From NCBI GenBank assembly GCA_937981765.1, contig CALJOM010000012.1, positions 1 to 64,000 on the forward strand: a stretch of DNA of 64,000 nt, written 5' to 3'. The notes beneath the pieces are model-generated. The model was not told where the DNA came from. It made no database searches and worked only from the letters and a program-made list of their open reading frames with translations. This DNA comes from an uncultured Bacteroidales bacterium. Its GTDB lineage: Bacteria > Bacteroidota > Bacteroidia > Bacteroidales > Salinivirgaceae. The translations under genes were made by a program, and so were the position numbers. Below are positions 7,970 to 16,897 of this stretch, piece by piece (positions within the stretch are counted from its first letter, which is position 1; every line of letters begins with the position of its first letter).

Positions 7970-9247
7970 TTATGCTTTAGTAACGTTCAAAATGCCTGCC
8001 AATTGTTTAAAATCACTACTGGTAGGTGATTGGAATAGCTTAAGTTCGAAGGTTTCAATTGAGGCTAACAGGTGGTCAAATATGTCGGATTGAACAGCTT
8101 CAAAGTCAACCAATCCTGTTTCGCTGGAGTAAACGTAAAGTTCTATTGGTAAACCCCTATCTGTGGGTTGAAGGTAACGTACCACAAGGGTTAAGTCGGT
8201 GCGAATTTTGGGGTGATTTTTGAGATACTCGGTAACATATCGGCGGAAAGTTCCCAGGTTGGTCATTCGGCGACCGTTAATCGCCAATTCGGTATTTACC
8301 CCCTTCTCTTGGTTGTACTTTTCAATTTCTGCTGCGCGCTCGTTAACATAATCTTTTATTAAATCGATTTTTTTAAATCGCTCCAGCATCTCCGGAGTGC
8401 AAAACTTTACTGAGGATTGATCGATAACCAAATGTCGTTTAATCCTTCGCGCTCCGGTTTCCTGAACTCCTTTCCAGTTTTGAAAGGCAGTAGAAACAAG
8501 AGTGTAAGATGGCAAAATGGTAATGGTATTATCCCAGTTTTGTACCTTAACAAAATTCAAGGTTATTTCTATTACAGTACCATCAGCATTGTGGTTTGGC
8601 ACTGTAATCCAATCTCCAAGTCTTATCGTGCGGTTAAATGCCATTTGAATTCCTGCTGTCAAACCAAGCAAACTGTCTTTAAAGACCAGCATAAGAATAG
8701 CGGTCATAGTACCTAACCCAGCCAAAAGATAGGTAACCGACTTGTTTAGTATTATGGAAATGAAAAATATAGCTGCTACTAAGAAAACTATGATCTGAAT
8801 GGTTTGAATTATTCCTTTTATTGGACGTTCGGCAGCAAAATCAAATTCCTCATAAATGTCGTTCAGGGCGAGCAACACAGAATTTACCACTACTGCCGCC
8901 CAAACTACCATGTAAAGCCTTACAACCTTTTGAAGAATCTCTACTAGGGTAATATCTTCAAGCTGAACTGCCTTGGGAATTAATAAATAAACCAATAAAA
9001 TGGGAATAATCTGAATTGCTCTGGTAAAAACCTTACGCTCCAGAAACTTATCGTCCCAAGTTACTTCAGTTTTTCGAATTATTCGTTCAATAACTACAAG
9101 TACTATTGAACGATTGATATACTGTAGAATAATCGCCCCTATTAAAAGGGCTGTAACAAAAACCAGGTTGGACACAATAATTTGCATCGACTCAGAGAGT
9201 CCAAACTGCTGTAAATAAGCCATAAATAAATTCCTTAATTCACTCAT
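7970..9247 (-). CDS. Mechanosensitive ion channel of the MscS/YbdG type
   Basis: This 425-residue inner-membrane protein has about five transmembrane segments in its first 195 residues. The conserved pore helix and beta domain follow (LGLTAGIQMAFNRTIRLGDW and the NFVKVQNWDNTITILPSY segment), then a long cytoplasmic part. The architecture and length match YbdG-like MscS channels, which contribute to release of solutes during hypo-osmotic shock. It sits between purS and the DUF1573 gene without a functional link that I can see. Confidence 0.88.
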   Translation of the reverse strand: MSELRNLFMAYLQQFGLSESMQIIVSNLVFVTALLIGAIILQYINRSIVLVVIERIIRKTEVTWDDKFLERKVFTRAIQIIPILLVYLLIPKAVQLEDITLVEILQKVVRLYMVVWAAVVVNSVLLALNDIYEEFDFAAERPIKGIIQTIQIIVFLVAAIFFISIILNKSVTYLLAGLGTMTAILMLVFKDSLLGLTAGIQMAFNRTIRLGDWITVPNHNADGTVIEITLNFVKVQNWDNTITILPSYTLVSTAFQNWKGVQETGARRIKRHLVIDQSSVKFCTPEMLERFKKIDLIKDYVNERAAEIEKYNQEKGVNTELAINGRRMTNLGTFRRYVTEYLKNHPKIRTDLTLVVRYLQPTDRGLPIELYVYSSETGLVDFEAVQSDIFDHLLASIETFELKLFQSPTSSDFKQLAGILNVTKA

Positions 9248-9320
9248 ACCTGATAGAATTTGATGGTATCGACTTTAAACCGAATAAAAACAATAAACCT
9301 ATTACAACCAAATGCCTAAA

Positions 9321-9587
9321 CTACTCGGCTTTCTTTAACCGAAATTCATAGCTTTCCATAATTGGGTTGATAAGAACTTTTTTGCAGGCTTCATCGACTA
9401 ATTTTTCAGCTTCCTTGGTGCTTGATGCTTCAATTTCGAGGGTAATGTGTTTTCCAACTCTAACGTTTTCAATGCCCTTGTATCCAATGTTGTGAAACAC
9501 ATTGGTAACAGCTTTACCCTGTGGGTCTAACAATGCCTTGAGTGGCATTACATCGATTTCTACAATAAATTTCATACGTCTCAACAT
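9321..9587 (-). CDS. purS: Phosphoribosylformylglycinamidine synthase subunit PurS
   Basis: This small protein of 84-88 residues matches PurS, which bridges PurL and PurQ in the FGAM synthase complex of purine synthesis. Visible signatures are FIVEIDVMPLKALLDPQGKA, NIGYKGIENVRVGKHITLE and the acidic C-terminal helix. Translation could start at the ATG at 9587 or, more like other family members, at the ATG at 9575 (MKFIVEID). purL and purQ are not in the window. It lies 18 bases downstream of pssA. Confidence 0.88.
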   Translation of the reverse strand: MLRRMKFIVEIDVMPLKALLDPQGKAVTNVFHNIGYKGIENVRVGKHITLEIEASSTKEAEKLVDEACKKVLINPIMESYEFRLKKAE

Positions 9588-9605
9588 TATTAGAGTTAAA
9601 TATTG

Positions 9606-10304
9606 TCAATTTGTTCGGTTGTTCCCTGGAATTTTTCGATTGAGTGTCTGTAAAGCAAAACTCAGTAAAATATATAGAGGGATGATAACCACCCCAGCCA
9701 AGATTTTTAACCACCAAATTGAAACAACCGCCCCCAAAATAAGTAGCGAAATAAAAACAATTTTTCTGCTATCTCCTGAAATTTTCTTGAAGGAAAATAG
9801 AGGAGTTTCAATAACCATAAGCATGAAAAATACAGATATAAGCGAGATTACCGGGAGCTGAAATAGCGAGCTCTGATTCTGTGCCAAGAGGTTTGAAAAT
9901 GAAATAAAAAATATGGCATTAGCAGGCGTGGGCAATCCTAAAAAGTCGACATTTTGACGTGAATCGACATTAAATTTTGCCAAACGTACAGCAGAGAAAA
10001 CTACAATTAGAAACGGTAAAAACGATAACCAATAATAACTCCAGATAGGCTTAGCTGCTATATACAACATAGCCGATGGGGCGAATCCAAAACTAATTAC
10101 ATCGGCCAAAGAATCGAGTTGTTTTCCAACATCAGAATATGCGTCTAATAGTCGGGCAACAAATCCGTCGAGAAAATCGAAAATTGCCGCTAGCAATACT
10201 AAGTATAGCGCCAGATCAAGTTTTTGTTCAAAGGCAAAGACCACCGCTACGCATCCGCTGAACAGATTGGCCGCAGTGATTATATTGGGAATATGCCGGT
10301 TCAT
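9606..10304 (-). CDS. pssA: CDP-diacylglycerol-serine O-phosphatidyltransferase
   Basis: The enzyme makes phosphatidylserine, the precursor of phosphatidylethanolamine, at the inner membrane. This 232-residue multi-pass protein contains the complete CDP-alcohol phosphotransferase motif DG-x2-AR-x8-G-x3-D-x3-D, with Asp46, Gly47, Ala50, Arg51, Gly60, Asp64 and Asp68. About seven hydrophobic segments surround it. It lies 5 bases downstream of the PfkB kinase gene and upstream of purS, so the three are probably one transcript. Confidence 0.92.
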   Translation of the reverse strand: MNRHIPNIITAANLFSGCVAVVFAFEQKLDLALYLVLLAAIFDFLDGFVARLLDAYSDVGKQLDSLADVISFGFAPSAMLYIAAKPIWSYYWLSFLPFLIVVFSAVRLAKFNVDSRQNVDFLGLPTPANAIFFISFSNLLAQNQSSLFQLPVISLISVFFMLMVIETPLFSFKKISGDSRKIVFISLLILGAVVSIWWLKILAGVVIIPLYILLSFALQTLNRKIPGNNRTN

Positions 10305-10309
10305 TATAC

Positions 10310-11278
10310 CTATTTTTTAATCATCAGGGAAATCCGATTCCATTGTTCTTCAGAAATTTTGGCCCCTAGGTTCTGAATAACGTGACCGCTCAAGACGGCC
10401 CCACACCAGGCTGAATCTTTGGGAGAAAATCCATTAATCATGCCGTAAAGAAATCCGGCAGCGTAAAGATCTCCGGCTCCGGTGGTGTCGAGCAAACTGG
10501 CGTCTATTACGCCTACCTCGGCATATTCCCCCTTATGCAGAACCATCGACCCATCCTTACCGAGCTTTACCACAGCTGTGGACACCATATGCGACATTGT
10601 TTCCAAAGCCTCCTTTCTTGTCTTTCCGGTAAAAGCCTTGGCCTCTTCCTCGTTGGCAAAAAGAATATCAACATATTTGGCAACGTAATCTCTCAAAAAA
10701 TCGAGGTTTTCTTCCACAATATTAAAACTTGCCAAATCGAGGGAATATTTCAAATGGTACTTTTGAGCAAAATTTCCTATTGCTGACAGAAGATTGTGGT
10801 TTTGAACTAAATATCCTTCAACGTGTATCATTTGGTAGGTAGAGAAAGTGTTTTCCGATAAATCGGGGGCATCCAATTCAACAGCGGCTCCAAGATAGGT
10901 TGCAAAGGTACGTTCACCATCGGGGCTAATCATGGCAATTGCCCTTCCGGTTTCAGTTTCAGAGTAGCAAATATGACTTTGTATTCCTGAGTCTTGCAGA
11001 TCTTTAATAAAAAAACGCCCTAATTCGTCGTTACCTGTTTTTCCTACAAATCCGGTTTTTATTCCCAAGCGGGCTAATCCATGAATGGTATTGGCCGCAG
11101 ATCCACCAGACGATTGAACCTTAGGAAATCCGGATATTTTGGTTAGAACTTCATTACTGAAATTTTTGTCTACTAATTTCATACAGCCACGGGGAAATCC
11201 TAACTCTTCAAGTAAAACATCGCTCTCAATACGAGCCAGAATATCAACTAAAGCATTCCCAATTCCTAATACATTCAT
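10310..11278 (-). CDS. PfkB-family carbohydrate/nucleoside kinase
   Basis: This 322-residue ribokinase-superfamily enzyme has the N-terminal signature GNALVDILA, the GGSAANTIHGLARLG segment (about 58-72), and the C-terminal DTTGAGDLYAAGFLYG motif that holds the catalytic Asp and anion hole. In Bacteroidota such proteins are usually annotated as adenosine or sugar kinases; the substrate cannot be read from the sequence. It is the first gene of the long leftward run that ends at 2444 and has a good promoter at 11375-11409. Confidence 0.88.
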   Translation of the reverse strand: MNVLGIGNALVDILARIESDVLLEELGFPRGCMKLVDKNFSNEVLTKISGFPKVQSSGGSAANTIHGLARLGIKTGFVGKTGNDELGRFFIKDLQDSGIQSHICYSETETGRAIAMISPDGERTFATYLGAAVELDAPDLSENTFSTYQMIHVEGYLVQNHNLLSAIGNFAQKYHLKYSLDLASFNIVEENLDFLRDYVAKYVDILFANEEEAKAFTGKTRKEALETMSHMVSTAVVKLGKDGSMVLHKGEYAEVGVIDASLLDTTGAGDLYAAGFLYGMINGFSPKDSAWCGAVLSGHVIQNLGAKISEEQWNRISLMIKK

Positions 11279-11374
11279 GCGTTACAAACATTTAACTTTA
11301 CTCAAAACGTAAGAGACACAATTTGGTTTATTCAAGCGTTTATAAGGGTCTAACTTATGTTGTTTTACCCACTT

Positions 11375-11409
11375 CAAAGGTAGCGTTTTACGAGGAAATT
11401 ATTCCCAAA
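11375..11409 (-). promoter_or_regulatory. Promoter of the PfkB-pssA-purS run
   Basis: Read leftward, TTTG (11409-11406) is followed after 23 bases by TACCTTTG (11382-11375), a full match to the Bacteroidota -7 box. Transcription would start near 11368 and leave a leader of about 90 bases before the ATG at 11278. Confidence 0.6.
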
Positions 11410-11480
11410 ATAATCAAAAATTTTGTCCTTCTGCAAAAATTTTGTTTATCTTTAGATTCTGTCGATTACCCAAAATAATC
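11404..11480 (+). repeat. 12-bp direct repeat between divergent promoters
   Basis: CCCAAAATAATC occurs at 11404-11415 and again, identically, at 11469-11480. The first copy covers the -33 element of the leftward promoter, and the second lies just past the expected start of the rightward transcript. A shared regulator binding both copies is possible. Confidence 0.5.
11422..11454 (+). promoter_or_regulatory. Promoter of the 11497/12229 gene pair
   Basis: TTTG (11422-11425), a 21-base spacer and TATCTTTA (11447-11454) match the Bacteroidota promoter form with one mismatch in the last -7 position. Transcription would start near 11461, about 36 bases ahead of the ATG at 11497. Confidence 0.45.
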
Positions 11481-11496
11481 CATTTTATTCTTACAT

Positions 11497-12225
11497 ATGA
11501 CCCCCGATAACTACGACGACCTACGGGAATTTCTCAAAAGCGGAAACTACATGGTCAAGGTATTCGACCAATCGGTCAGTTTGGAAGCTCAACAAGAATA
11601 CTTCGACCTTTCGATGCGTGTAAAAATGAACCTAATCAAGGATAAAGACTACCTTTCAGAAGCCGAGAAAGTTTTCGATCCTCAAGTCAGCATTAACGAA
11701 AAAAAAGAAATTCTTACTACATTTGCCTCAATTGAAAAGGTGGAGTATTACCATTTTTTGGAGAATTTTGAAAAACAAGCGCCGGAAGAACTGAAAGAGT
11801 GGGCAATTCTGGCTCTTTACGAAAGTAGAGCACGGCTTGAAGCTGAACTGCTCGAATTGAATGCTGTTTTTATTACTTCTGGTCTGGGAGGCAAAAACGA
11901 TTCGCTGCGATATTTTGTGGTTCTTTTTAACGACCAGAATAAACCCTTTTCGAGTGTTCAGTTCGAATTAGTACGAAAAGAATTTGAGTTTACTTTTAAA
12001 CAGTTTAATGGTGAGGTTTCTGAAATAACACTCGACGGAAATTTTATCAAAATTGTTTGTTTATTACCTTTTGTTGTAGATATCAGAGAATGCGTTGCTA
12101 AAGCAATTAACGAATGTAATTCTCTGGGGAAATTTATACGTGAAAAATATATTCTCACCAACGCCAAATATCTATCGAACGACGAAATCGAGCACTCTTT
12201 GAACTCTGATTTTAAACACTTTTGA
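11497..12225 (+). CDS. Unknown conserved-looking soluble protein
   Basis: I do not recognise this 242-residue protein. It has no signal peptide or membrane segment. The N-terminal half (about 1-125) is helical and acidic. The C-terminal half (about 130-235) looks like an alternating alpha/beta domain with hydrophobic strands (RYFVVLFNDQNKPFSSVQFE, NFIKIVCLLPFVVDIRE). No catalytic motif or metal-ligand cluster stands out. It is 3 bases upstream of the thiamine-binding-family gene, so the two are co-translated, and the pair has its own promoter. Confidence 0.7.
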   Translation: MTPDNYDDLREFLKSGNYMVKVFDQSVSLEAQQEYFDLSMRVKMNLIKDKDYLSEAEKVFDPQVSINEKKEILTTFASIEKVEYYHFLENFEKQAPEELKEWAILALYESRARLEAELLELNAVFITSGLGGKNDSLRYFVVLFNDQNKPFSSVQFELVRKEFEFTFKQFNGEVSEITLDGNFIKIVCLLPFVVDIRECVAKAINECNSLGKFIREKYILTNAKYLSNDEIEHSLNSDFKHF

Positions 12226-12228
12226 CAT

Positions 12229-12519
12229 ATGGATAAAATTGTTACCGCCTCAATTCAGGTTTTGCCTATTGATAAAAACTCAACCGCTCTTAAAGCAATC
12301 GACAAAGCCATTGAAGTAATTCAGAGTTCAGGAATTCGATACATGGTGTGCCCGATGGAAACTGTAGTGGAAGGAGATATAGAAACAATACAAATAGTCT
12401 TTAACAAAGCCATTCGGGATGCACTTCAAATATCCGATGAACTTATGGTTCATTGCAAATGGCACATATCTGCTTCCCGGAATTTACCAATGGCTGACAA
12501 ATTGGAAAAGTACCGATAG
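12229..12519 (+). CDS. MTH1187-family (DUF77) thiamine-binding protein
   Basis: This 96-residue single-domain protein resembles the MTH1187/YqgV family: a ferredoxin-like fold with VTASIQVLPID at the N-terminus, the central SSGIRYMVCPMETVVEG segment and a helical C-terminal end. Members bind thiamine or hydroxymethylpyrimidine-like ligands, but their physiological role is little known. It directly follows the unknown 242-residue gene. It is convergent with the LytTR gene 12 bases away, with no terminator hairpin between them. Confidence 0.82.
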   Translation: MDKIVTASIQVLPIDKNSTALKAIDKAIEVIQSSGIRYMVCPMETVVEGDIETIQIVFNKAIRDALQISDELMVHCKWHISASRNLPMADKLEKYR

Positions 12520-12531
12520 CCTAAGCAAAAA

Positions 12532-13296
12532 TTATTCGTCAATAAATCTGGCTCCGTTCATAATGGAAAGGAACTCTTTCTTTCTGCGCCTCGAGAGAGT
12601 GGCTTCAACTCCGGTTTGAAGGGTTATGATATTCGTTTCGCGATTGTAGGTTCTAACATGTTCGAGCGAAACAATTTGTGATTTATGAGTCCTGAAAAAA
12701 TTGTTTGGAGGCAAAACTCGCTCCAGATCACCTAAACCACGCGATACCGTGTAACGTTTCCCATCGGTACAATAAATCTGAGAGTAACTGCCCTCTCCCT
12801 CAAGCATTACAATTTCTTCGAGTTTGAGGTACAAAAAACTGTCGGTTGTATTGATGCAAATTTTGGATGGATACCCTGCCGATGAGAAATGGTCGAGCGT
12901 GTGCTTCCAATTTTTGCGCTGAAGTTGTTTGTTTTTTTCGATCCTATCAACCGCCTCCGACAATTGATCAAGCCCAATGGGTTTAAGGAGATAATCAACG
13001 GCATGGAATTTAAACGCTTGAATGGCGTATTGATCGTAGGCGGTAATAAAAACGACATCGAAATTGCGATCCTGAACCTCTCTAAGAATATCGAATCCAT
13101 TTTTCTCGGGAAGTTCTATGTCGAGAAAAACAAAATCGGGAGTATCTTCCTTAATATGATGCACGGCCTCACGAAAATGCTGTGCAGTCCACTTAACAGT
13201 AACATGGGGGCACGCCTCTTTAATCAACATTTTTAAGGTTTCCAGGGCGTAAAATTCATCATCGATTATTCCGCAGGTTAAATGGATTTTTTCCAT
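12532..13296 (-). CDS. LytTR-family response regulator
   Basis: This 254-residue regulator has a receiver domain at about 5-125, with the acidic pair at D12-D13, phospho-acceptor Asp59 (FVFLDIELP) and the lysine in LLKPIG. A LytTR DNA-binding domain follows at about 150-250 (LEEIVMLEGEGSYSQIY, FRTHKSQIVSLEHV). It should be phosphorylated by the propeller sensor kinase encoded 68 bases upstream on the same strand. Together they form a typical Bacteroidota His_kinase/LytTR pair. Targets are unknown. Confidence 0.93.
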   Translation of the reverse strand: MEKIHLTCGIIDDEFYALETLKMLIKEACPHVTVKWTAQHFREAVHHIKEDTPDFVFLDIELPEKNGFDILREVQDRNFDVVFITAYDQYAIQAFKFHAVDYLLKPIGLDQLSEAVDRIEKNKQLQRKNWKHTLDHFSSAGYPSKICINTTDSFLYLKLEEIVMLEGEGSYSQIYCTDGKRYTVSRGLGDLERVLPPNNFFRTHKSQIVSLEHVRTYNRETNIITLQTGVEATLSRRRKKEFLSIMNGARFIDE

Positions 13297-13364
13297 TGTT
13301 AAACAACCTAATTAATGGCACCAAGTTAATAAAAATCTTTGTAAGGTGTTTTGTGAAGGCAATT

Positions 13365-16241
13365 TTAAGCTTCTACTTTTCTTTTTAAGATTGGTAAAAC
13401 CAAAATTACTTTTGTTCCCGCCGGTTGATTTTCTTCATTAAATAAGTCGACTATATGAAACGATATTTTCCCCGGATAAATTTTGTTGTATTGTTTTATT
13501 CGCTTAAAGAGTATTGTCAACCCGGTTTGTTTTTTATTTTTCCAAAAAATATAACGTTGGTTTTGAATGGCTTTGGCTCTTCCATGGCCATTATCCGTGA
13601 GTGTAAAAAGAATGTGGTTGTTTTCCAGGCTAACATCCAACTCAATTTTCCCATTACCGGGAATTTGGGCAACCCCATGTCGGATGGCATTTTCTACAAA
13701 AGGTTGAATTAAAAACGGAGGTACCAATACCTTGAGCGGGTCAATCTGTTCGGAAATTTTCAGATGAAATGTGAAAACATTAGGAAAACGAAGCATCTCA
13801 AGCTCAATGTACATCTTTAACATCGCCAAATCGCTTTCCAGATCAACAAAGTCCTGTGCAGAATAATCGATAACTCCACGCATTAAATGAGAAAATTTGG
13901 TGAGATATCGACTCGATTCTTCCCTATTGTTGGTTAACACAAAATGATGAATAGCACTGAGGGAGTTGAAGGTAAAATGTGGATTAAGTTGCTGTGCCAT
14001 AATTAAATGTGCATTCTCTTTACGTTCGAGCGCCAGCTCGGTTTTTTTCTGGAATAACACAATGCGCAAATAAATCAGATATCCTATAGCTCCGCCAATG
14101 ATTAGTAGAATAGCAATGTAAAATGACGTTTTTCTGTACAAAGGCTTTTCGCGGATTATCTCCAATTCAGTAATTTTTGACCACTGGCCATAATAATTCA
14201 ACCATTCTACATCAATTTTGAATTGGCCAAAACCAGGTAAAAACACCCATACACTTGGTGTGTTGACAATTTGGTGTTGTTGCATGTATGGATGCACAAT
14301 ATAGCGAAACGTAAAAGCTCTCTCATTTTTATATGCACATGGCGAAAAGTTTAGTGCTATACTATTCTGCTCATCGTTCAGGCGTAGTACAGGACAAAAG
14401 TTCATCGGCTTTCCGTTAATCAAAATTTCAGTTTCGAAACAATGGGTGGTATACCTTTGATTGATTTGCGAAATTGGAATAATATCTACACCTCGCTTTG
14501 TTTTCACTATCAAAACATTTTCGTTGCACAACACTTTTTCAATTTCCATAGAAGAAATTCCCCATGCTTTATTTATTAAAAATTGTCCGGTATAGGAAAG
14601 GGTGTTGTTATCAATAGGAACTGCCCACAAACCATGGTTTGTACTCACAAAAAGATATTTTGAATTAGAACAGACCGATGTTATGCTAGCTCCCTCCAAA
14701 ATCACCTCAGTTGGATGATTTCCATTGCCAGATTGTGGTAGTCTAATAATGCCAAGATTTTTATTAACCAGATACTGGTTTTGTCCAACACAAAAAGGTG
14801 CAACAACCGGTTGTGCTTGATTGTTGAGCCCTACCTCCTGTTTAATAAGATTTTCTCCGTTAATGGTATAAATTTCCGACGATGTTATTAAAAACATTCT
14901 ATCTCCGCATGTAGAGAGCCTTGCTTCATTGGGCAAGCTTCTTTTAATTATAGGAACTGTTAATGCTCGTCGCGGACTTAAATAGAATATTCCCTGCGAA
15001 GATGTGAAATAGATTGTATCGTTGTGCAAGGCTAGGCTTGTAACATCCGGCATAGGATGGACCTTAACCTCTGGTTGGCTCTTTGATAACCGAATAGTCA
15101 CCAATTGATTATTGCTGATTCCGGCCAGAATATTGTGATGTTTCAAGTATAGCGCATTCTTTATCGGTACTAGGTTGGGAATAAAAAAGTTCTCCTTTAT
15201 CATTCCGTATTCATTTACCTCATTTATAGAAAAAGACTTCCCTATCAAAAAAAAATGTCCCTCACTAGCATAAGCAATATCGGAGATATCTGAAAATAAC
15301 AGATCGGTTTTGATACTAAAATTCCGTACAAAAAGGTTTTTTATGTAAAACAGCCCGTGTTCATCGGTTGCAATCCAAACCCCATTTTCTTTATCGCTGA
15401 TACAATCGGTTACAGTAGTTGTCGTCAATAGAGTTAAGGGTTTTTTTGGAAAACGAATACAAATCCCATTGCTTTCTACTGCCTGATAGTCAATTCCAAG
15501 TAATTCTCCCTCAGCCGTAATCCGGTTTTGTGTTTTTTCCCAAACTAATTCATCTTTGAAATAGATCCTCCCTCCAAGAAGATAAATTGATGGAGAATCC
15601 TTATGTCGCGAAACTACGGGTGGAATTTGAGTGAGTGTTTTAAAAGGTGAAATATCCAGCCTCTGGACAAATTTTCTTATATCTTCCCTAGGAACTTTTT
15701 TCTCAAACAATAGGATTAACAAATCGGTTAACCACGATTTTTCCGTCTCCAGCCTATCTGCAATTTCCACATTGCCGTTCCGGGAGATGGTAACATTTCC
15801 TAATCCTACAGAGATAAACCCATAGTGGCTTCCTTTTAAATAGAACGTTCCGGGAATAATGGAAAAATCCCTGTTTTTGCTTAAATCGACTGTCGGAAAT
15901 ATATGCCCAACCAATGAATTTTTAACCCAAAAATAGAGGGTGCCGGACTTATCTAAAATTAAAAGGGAGTCTCCTTTTTCGATAAAGTCAACGGCCTCTA
16001 TTGACTCATTCTGAGAAGAATCATCAATTTCTACAAATTTGTATCCATCGAAACGAAACAATCCATATTCGGACGATATCCAGATGTAATTTTGCTGATC
16101 GCAGTGCAATCGATATATTTTTCCACAAATTAACCCCTCGCTTTCATGATAATTAACCGGCAACGGAATCTGTGCAACCAATCGGGTTGTGAAAACAAAA
16201 GCAAGGCCGATAACAACAAAAATCTTACTCCTTATTCCCAT
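13365..16241 (-). CDS. Propeller-domain sensor histidine kinase (LytS/His_kinase type)
   Basis: This 958-residue membrane sensor starts with a signal peptide (TTRLVAQIPLP). A long periplasmic part follows, with two-component-regulator propeller repeats (YIWISSEYGLFRFDGYKF near the start), ending in a Y_Y_Y-like beta domain at about 630-700. After one transmembrane helix near 705-735 comes a His_kinase domain with His755 in QQLNPHFTFNSL, and an ATPase domain with Asn851 and DNGHG at 883-887. The ATG at 16241 is preferred to the TTG one codon upstream. The start lies inside rsmI, a 17-base overlap, which suggests translational coupling. Confidence 0.93.
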   Translation of the reverse strand: MGIRSKIFVVIGLAFVFTTRLVAQIPLPVNYHESEGLICGKIYRLHCDQQNYIWISSEYGLFRFDGYKFVEIDDSSQNESIEAVDFIEKGDSLLILDKSGTLYFWVKNSLVGHIFPTVDLSKNRDFSIIPGTFYLKGSHYGFISVGLGNVTISRNGNVEIADRLETEKSWLTDLLILLFEKKVPREDIRKFVQRLDISPFKTLTQIPPVVSRHKDSPSIYLLGGRIYFKDELVWEKTQNRITAEGELLGIDYQAVESNGICIRFPKKPLTLLTTTTVTDCISDKENGVWIATDEHGLFYIKNLFVRNFSIKTDLLFSDISDIAYASEGHFFLIGKSFSINEVNEYGMIKENFFIPNLVPIKNALYLKHHNILAGISNNQLVTIRLSKSQPEVKVHPMPDVTSLALHNDTIYFTSSQGIFYLSPRRALTVPIIKRSLPNEARLSTCGDRMFLITSSEIYTINGENLIKQEVGLNNQAQPVVAPFCVGQNQYLVNKNLGIIRLPQSGNGNHPTEVILEGASITSVCSNSKYLFVSTNHGLWAVPIDNNTLSYTGQFLINKAWGISSMEIEKVLCNENVLIVKTKRGVDIIPISQINQRYTTHCFETEILINGKPMNFCPVLRLNDEQNSIALNFSPCAYKNERAFTFRYIVHPYMQQHQIVNTPSVWVFLPGFGQFKIDVEWLNYYGQWSKITELEIIREKPLYRKTSFYIAILLIIGGAIGYLIYLRIVLFQKKTELALERKENAHLIMAQQLNPHFTFNSLSAIHHFVLTNNREESSRYLTKFSHLMRGVIDYSAQDFVDLESDLAMLKMYIELEMLRFPNVFTFHLKISEQIDPLKVLVPPFLIQPFVENAIRHGVAQIPGNGKIELDVSLENNHILFTLTDNGHGRAKAIQNQRYIFWKNKKQTGLTILFKRIKQYNKIYPGKISFHIVDLFNEENQPAGTKVILVLPILKRKVEA

Positions 16242-16893
16242 CAATCACTAAAACAATTTCTCCTTTTGGGGGATTGGTAGTAAAATATTCAAAAAGTTCG
16301 GTTAACGTTCCACGAACTGTTTCCTCATAAATTTTAGATATTTCACGGCAAACAGCAGCCCGTCTTTCGGAGCCAAGCAGTTGAATCATCATTTCCAGGG
16401 TTTTAACCAGTCGGTGGGGCGACTCGTAAAAAATCATGGTGCGGGGTTCGTTTGCCAACATCGATATGCGCTTGTTTTTTCCTTTTTTTTGAGGTAAAAA
16501 ACCCTCAAATGAAAAGCGATCGCATGGTAGGCCACTATTAACTACAGCAGGGATTAGGGCTGTTGGTCCAGGCAACGTTAAAACTTCTATCCCTCGATTT
16601 ATACACTCTCTGATTAGTAAAAATCCGGGATCGCTTATTCCCGGCGTTCCAGCATCGGAAGTAAGAGCCATGGTTTCACCGGCTTCCATCCTGTCGGCTA
16701 ATTTATTGACAACAACATGTTCGTTGAATTTGTGAAAAGCTATTATGGGTTTACTAATCTGATAATGCCGCAAAAGAATCCCTGTTGTTCGTGTATCTTC
16801 GGAAATAACAGCATCCACCTCCTTTAAAATCCTGATGGCTCGGAGGGTAATATCTTCCAAATTGCCAATTGGAGTGGGGACTACATAAAGCAT
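16225..16893 (-). CDS. rsmI: 16S rRNA (cytidine-1402-2'-O)-methyltransferase RsmI
   Basis: RsmI methylates the 2'-OH of C1402 in the decoding centre using S-adenosylmethionine. The 222-residue protein has the tetrapyrrole-methylase fold signatures YVVPTPIGNLEDIT at the N-terminus, SEDTRTTGILLRHY, LTSDAGTPGISDPG and FYESPHRL. It is a little shorter at the C-terminus than the E. coli enzyme, as is usual outside Proteobacteria. It lies between the unknown 276-residue gene (4-base gap) and the propeller kinase, which it overlaps. Confidence 0.95.
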   Translation of the reverse strand: MLYVVPTPIGNLEDITLRAIRILKEVDAVISEDTRTTGILLRHYQISKPIIAFHKFNEHVVVNKLADRMEAGETMALTSDAGTPGISDPGFLLIRECINRGIEVLTLPGPTALIPAVVNSGLPCDRFSFEGFLPQKKGKNKRISMLANEPRTMIFYESPHRLVKTLEMMIQLLGSERRAAVCREISKIYEETVRGTLTELFEYFTTNPPKGEIVLVIDGNKE

Positions 16894-16897
16894 AGAT

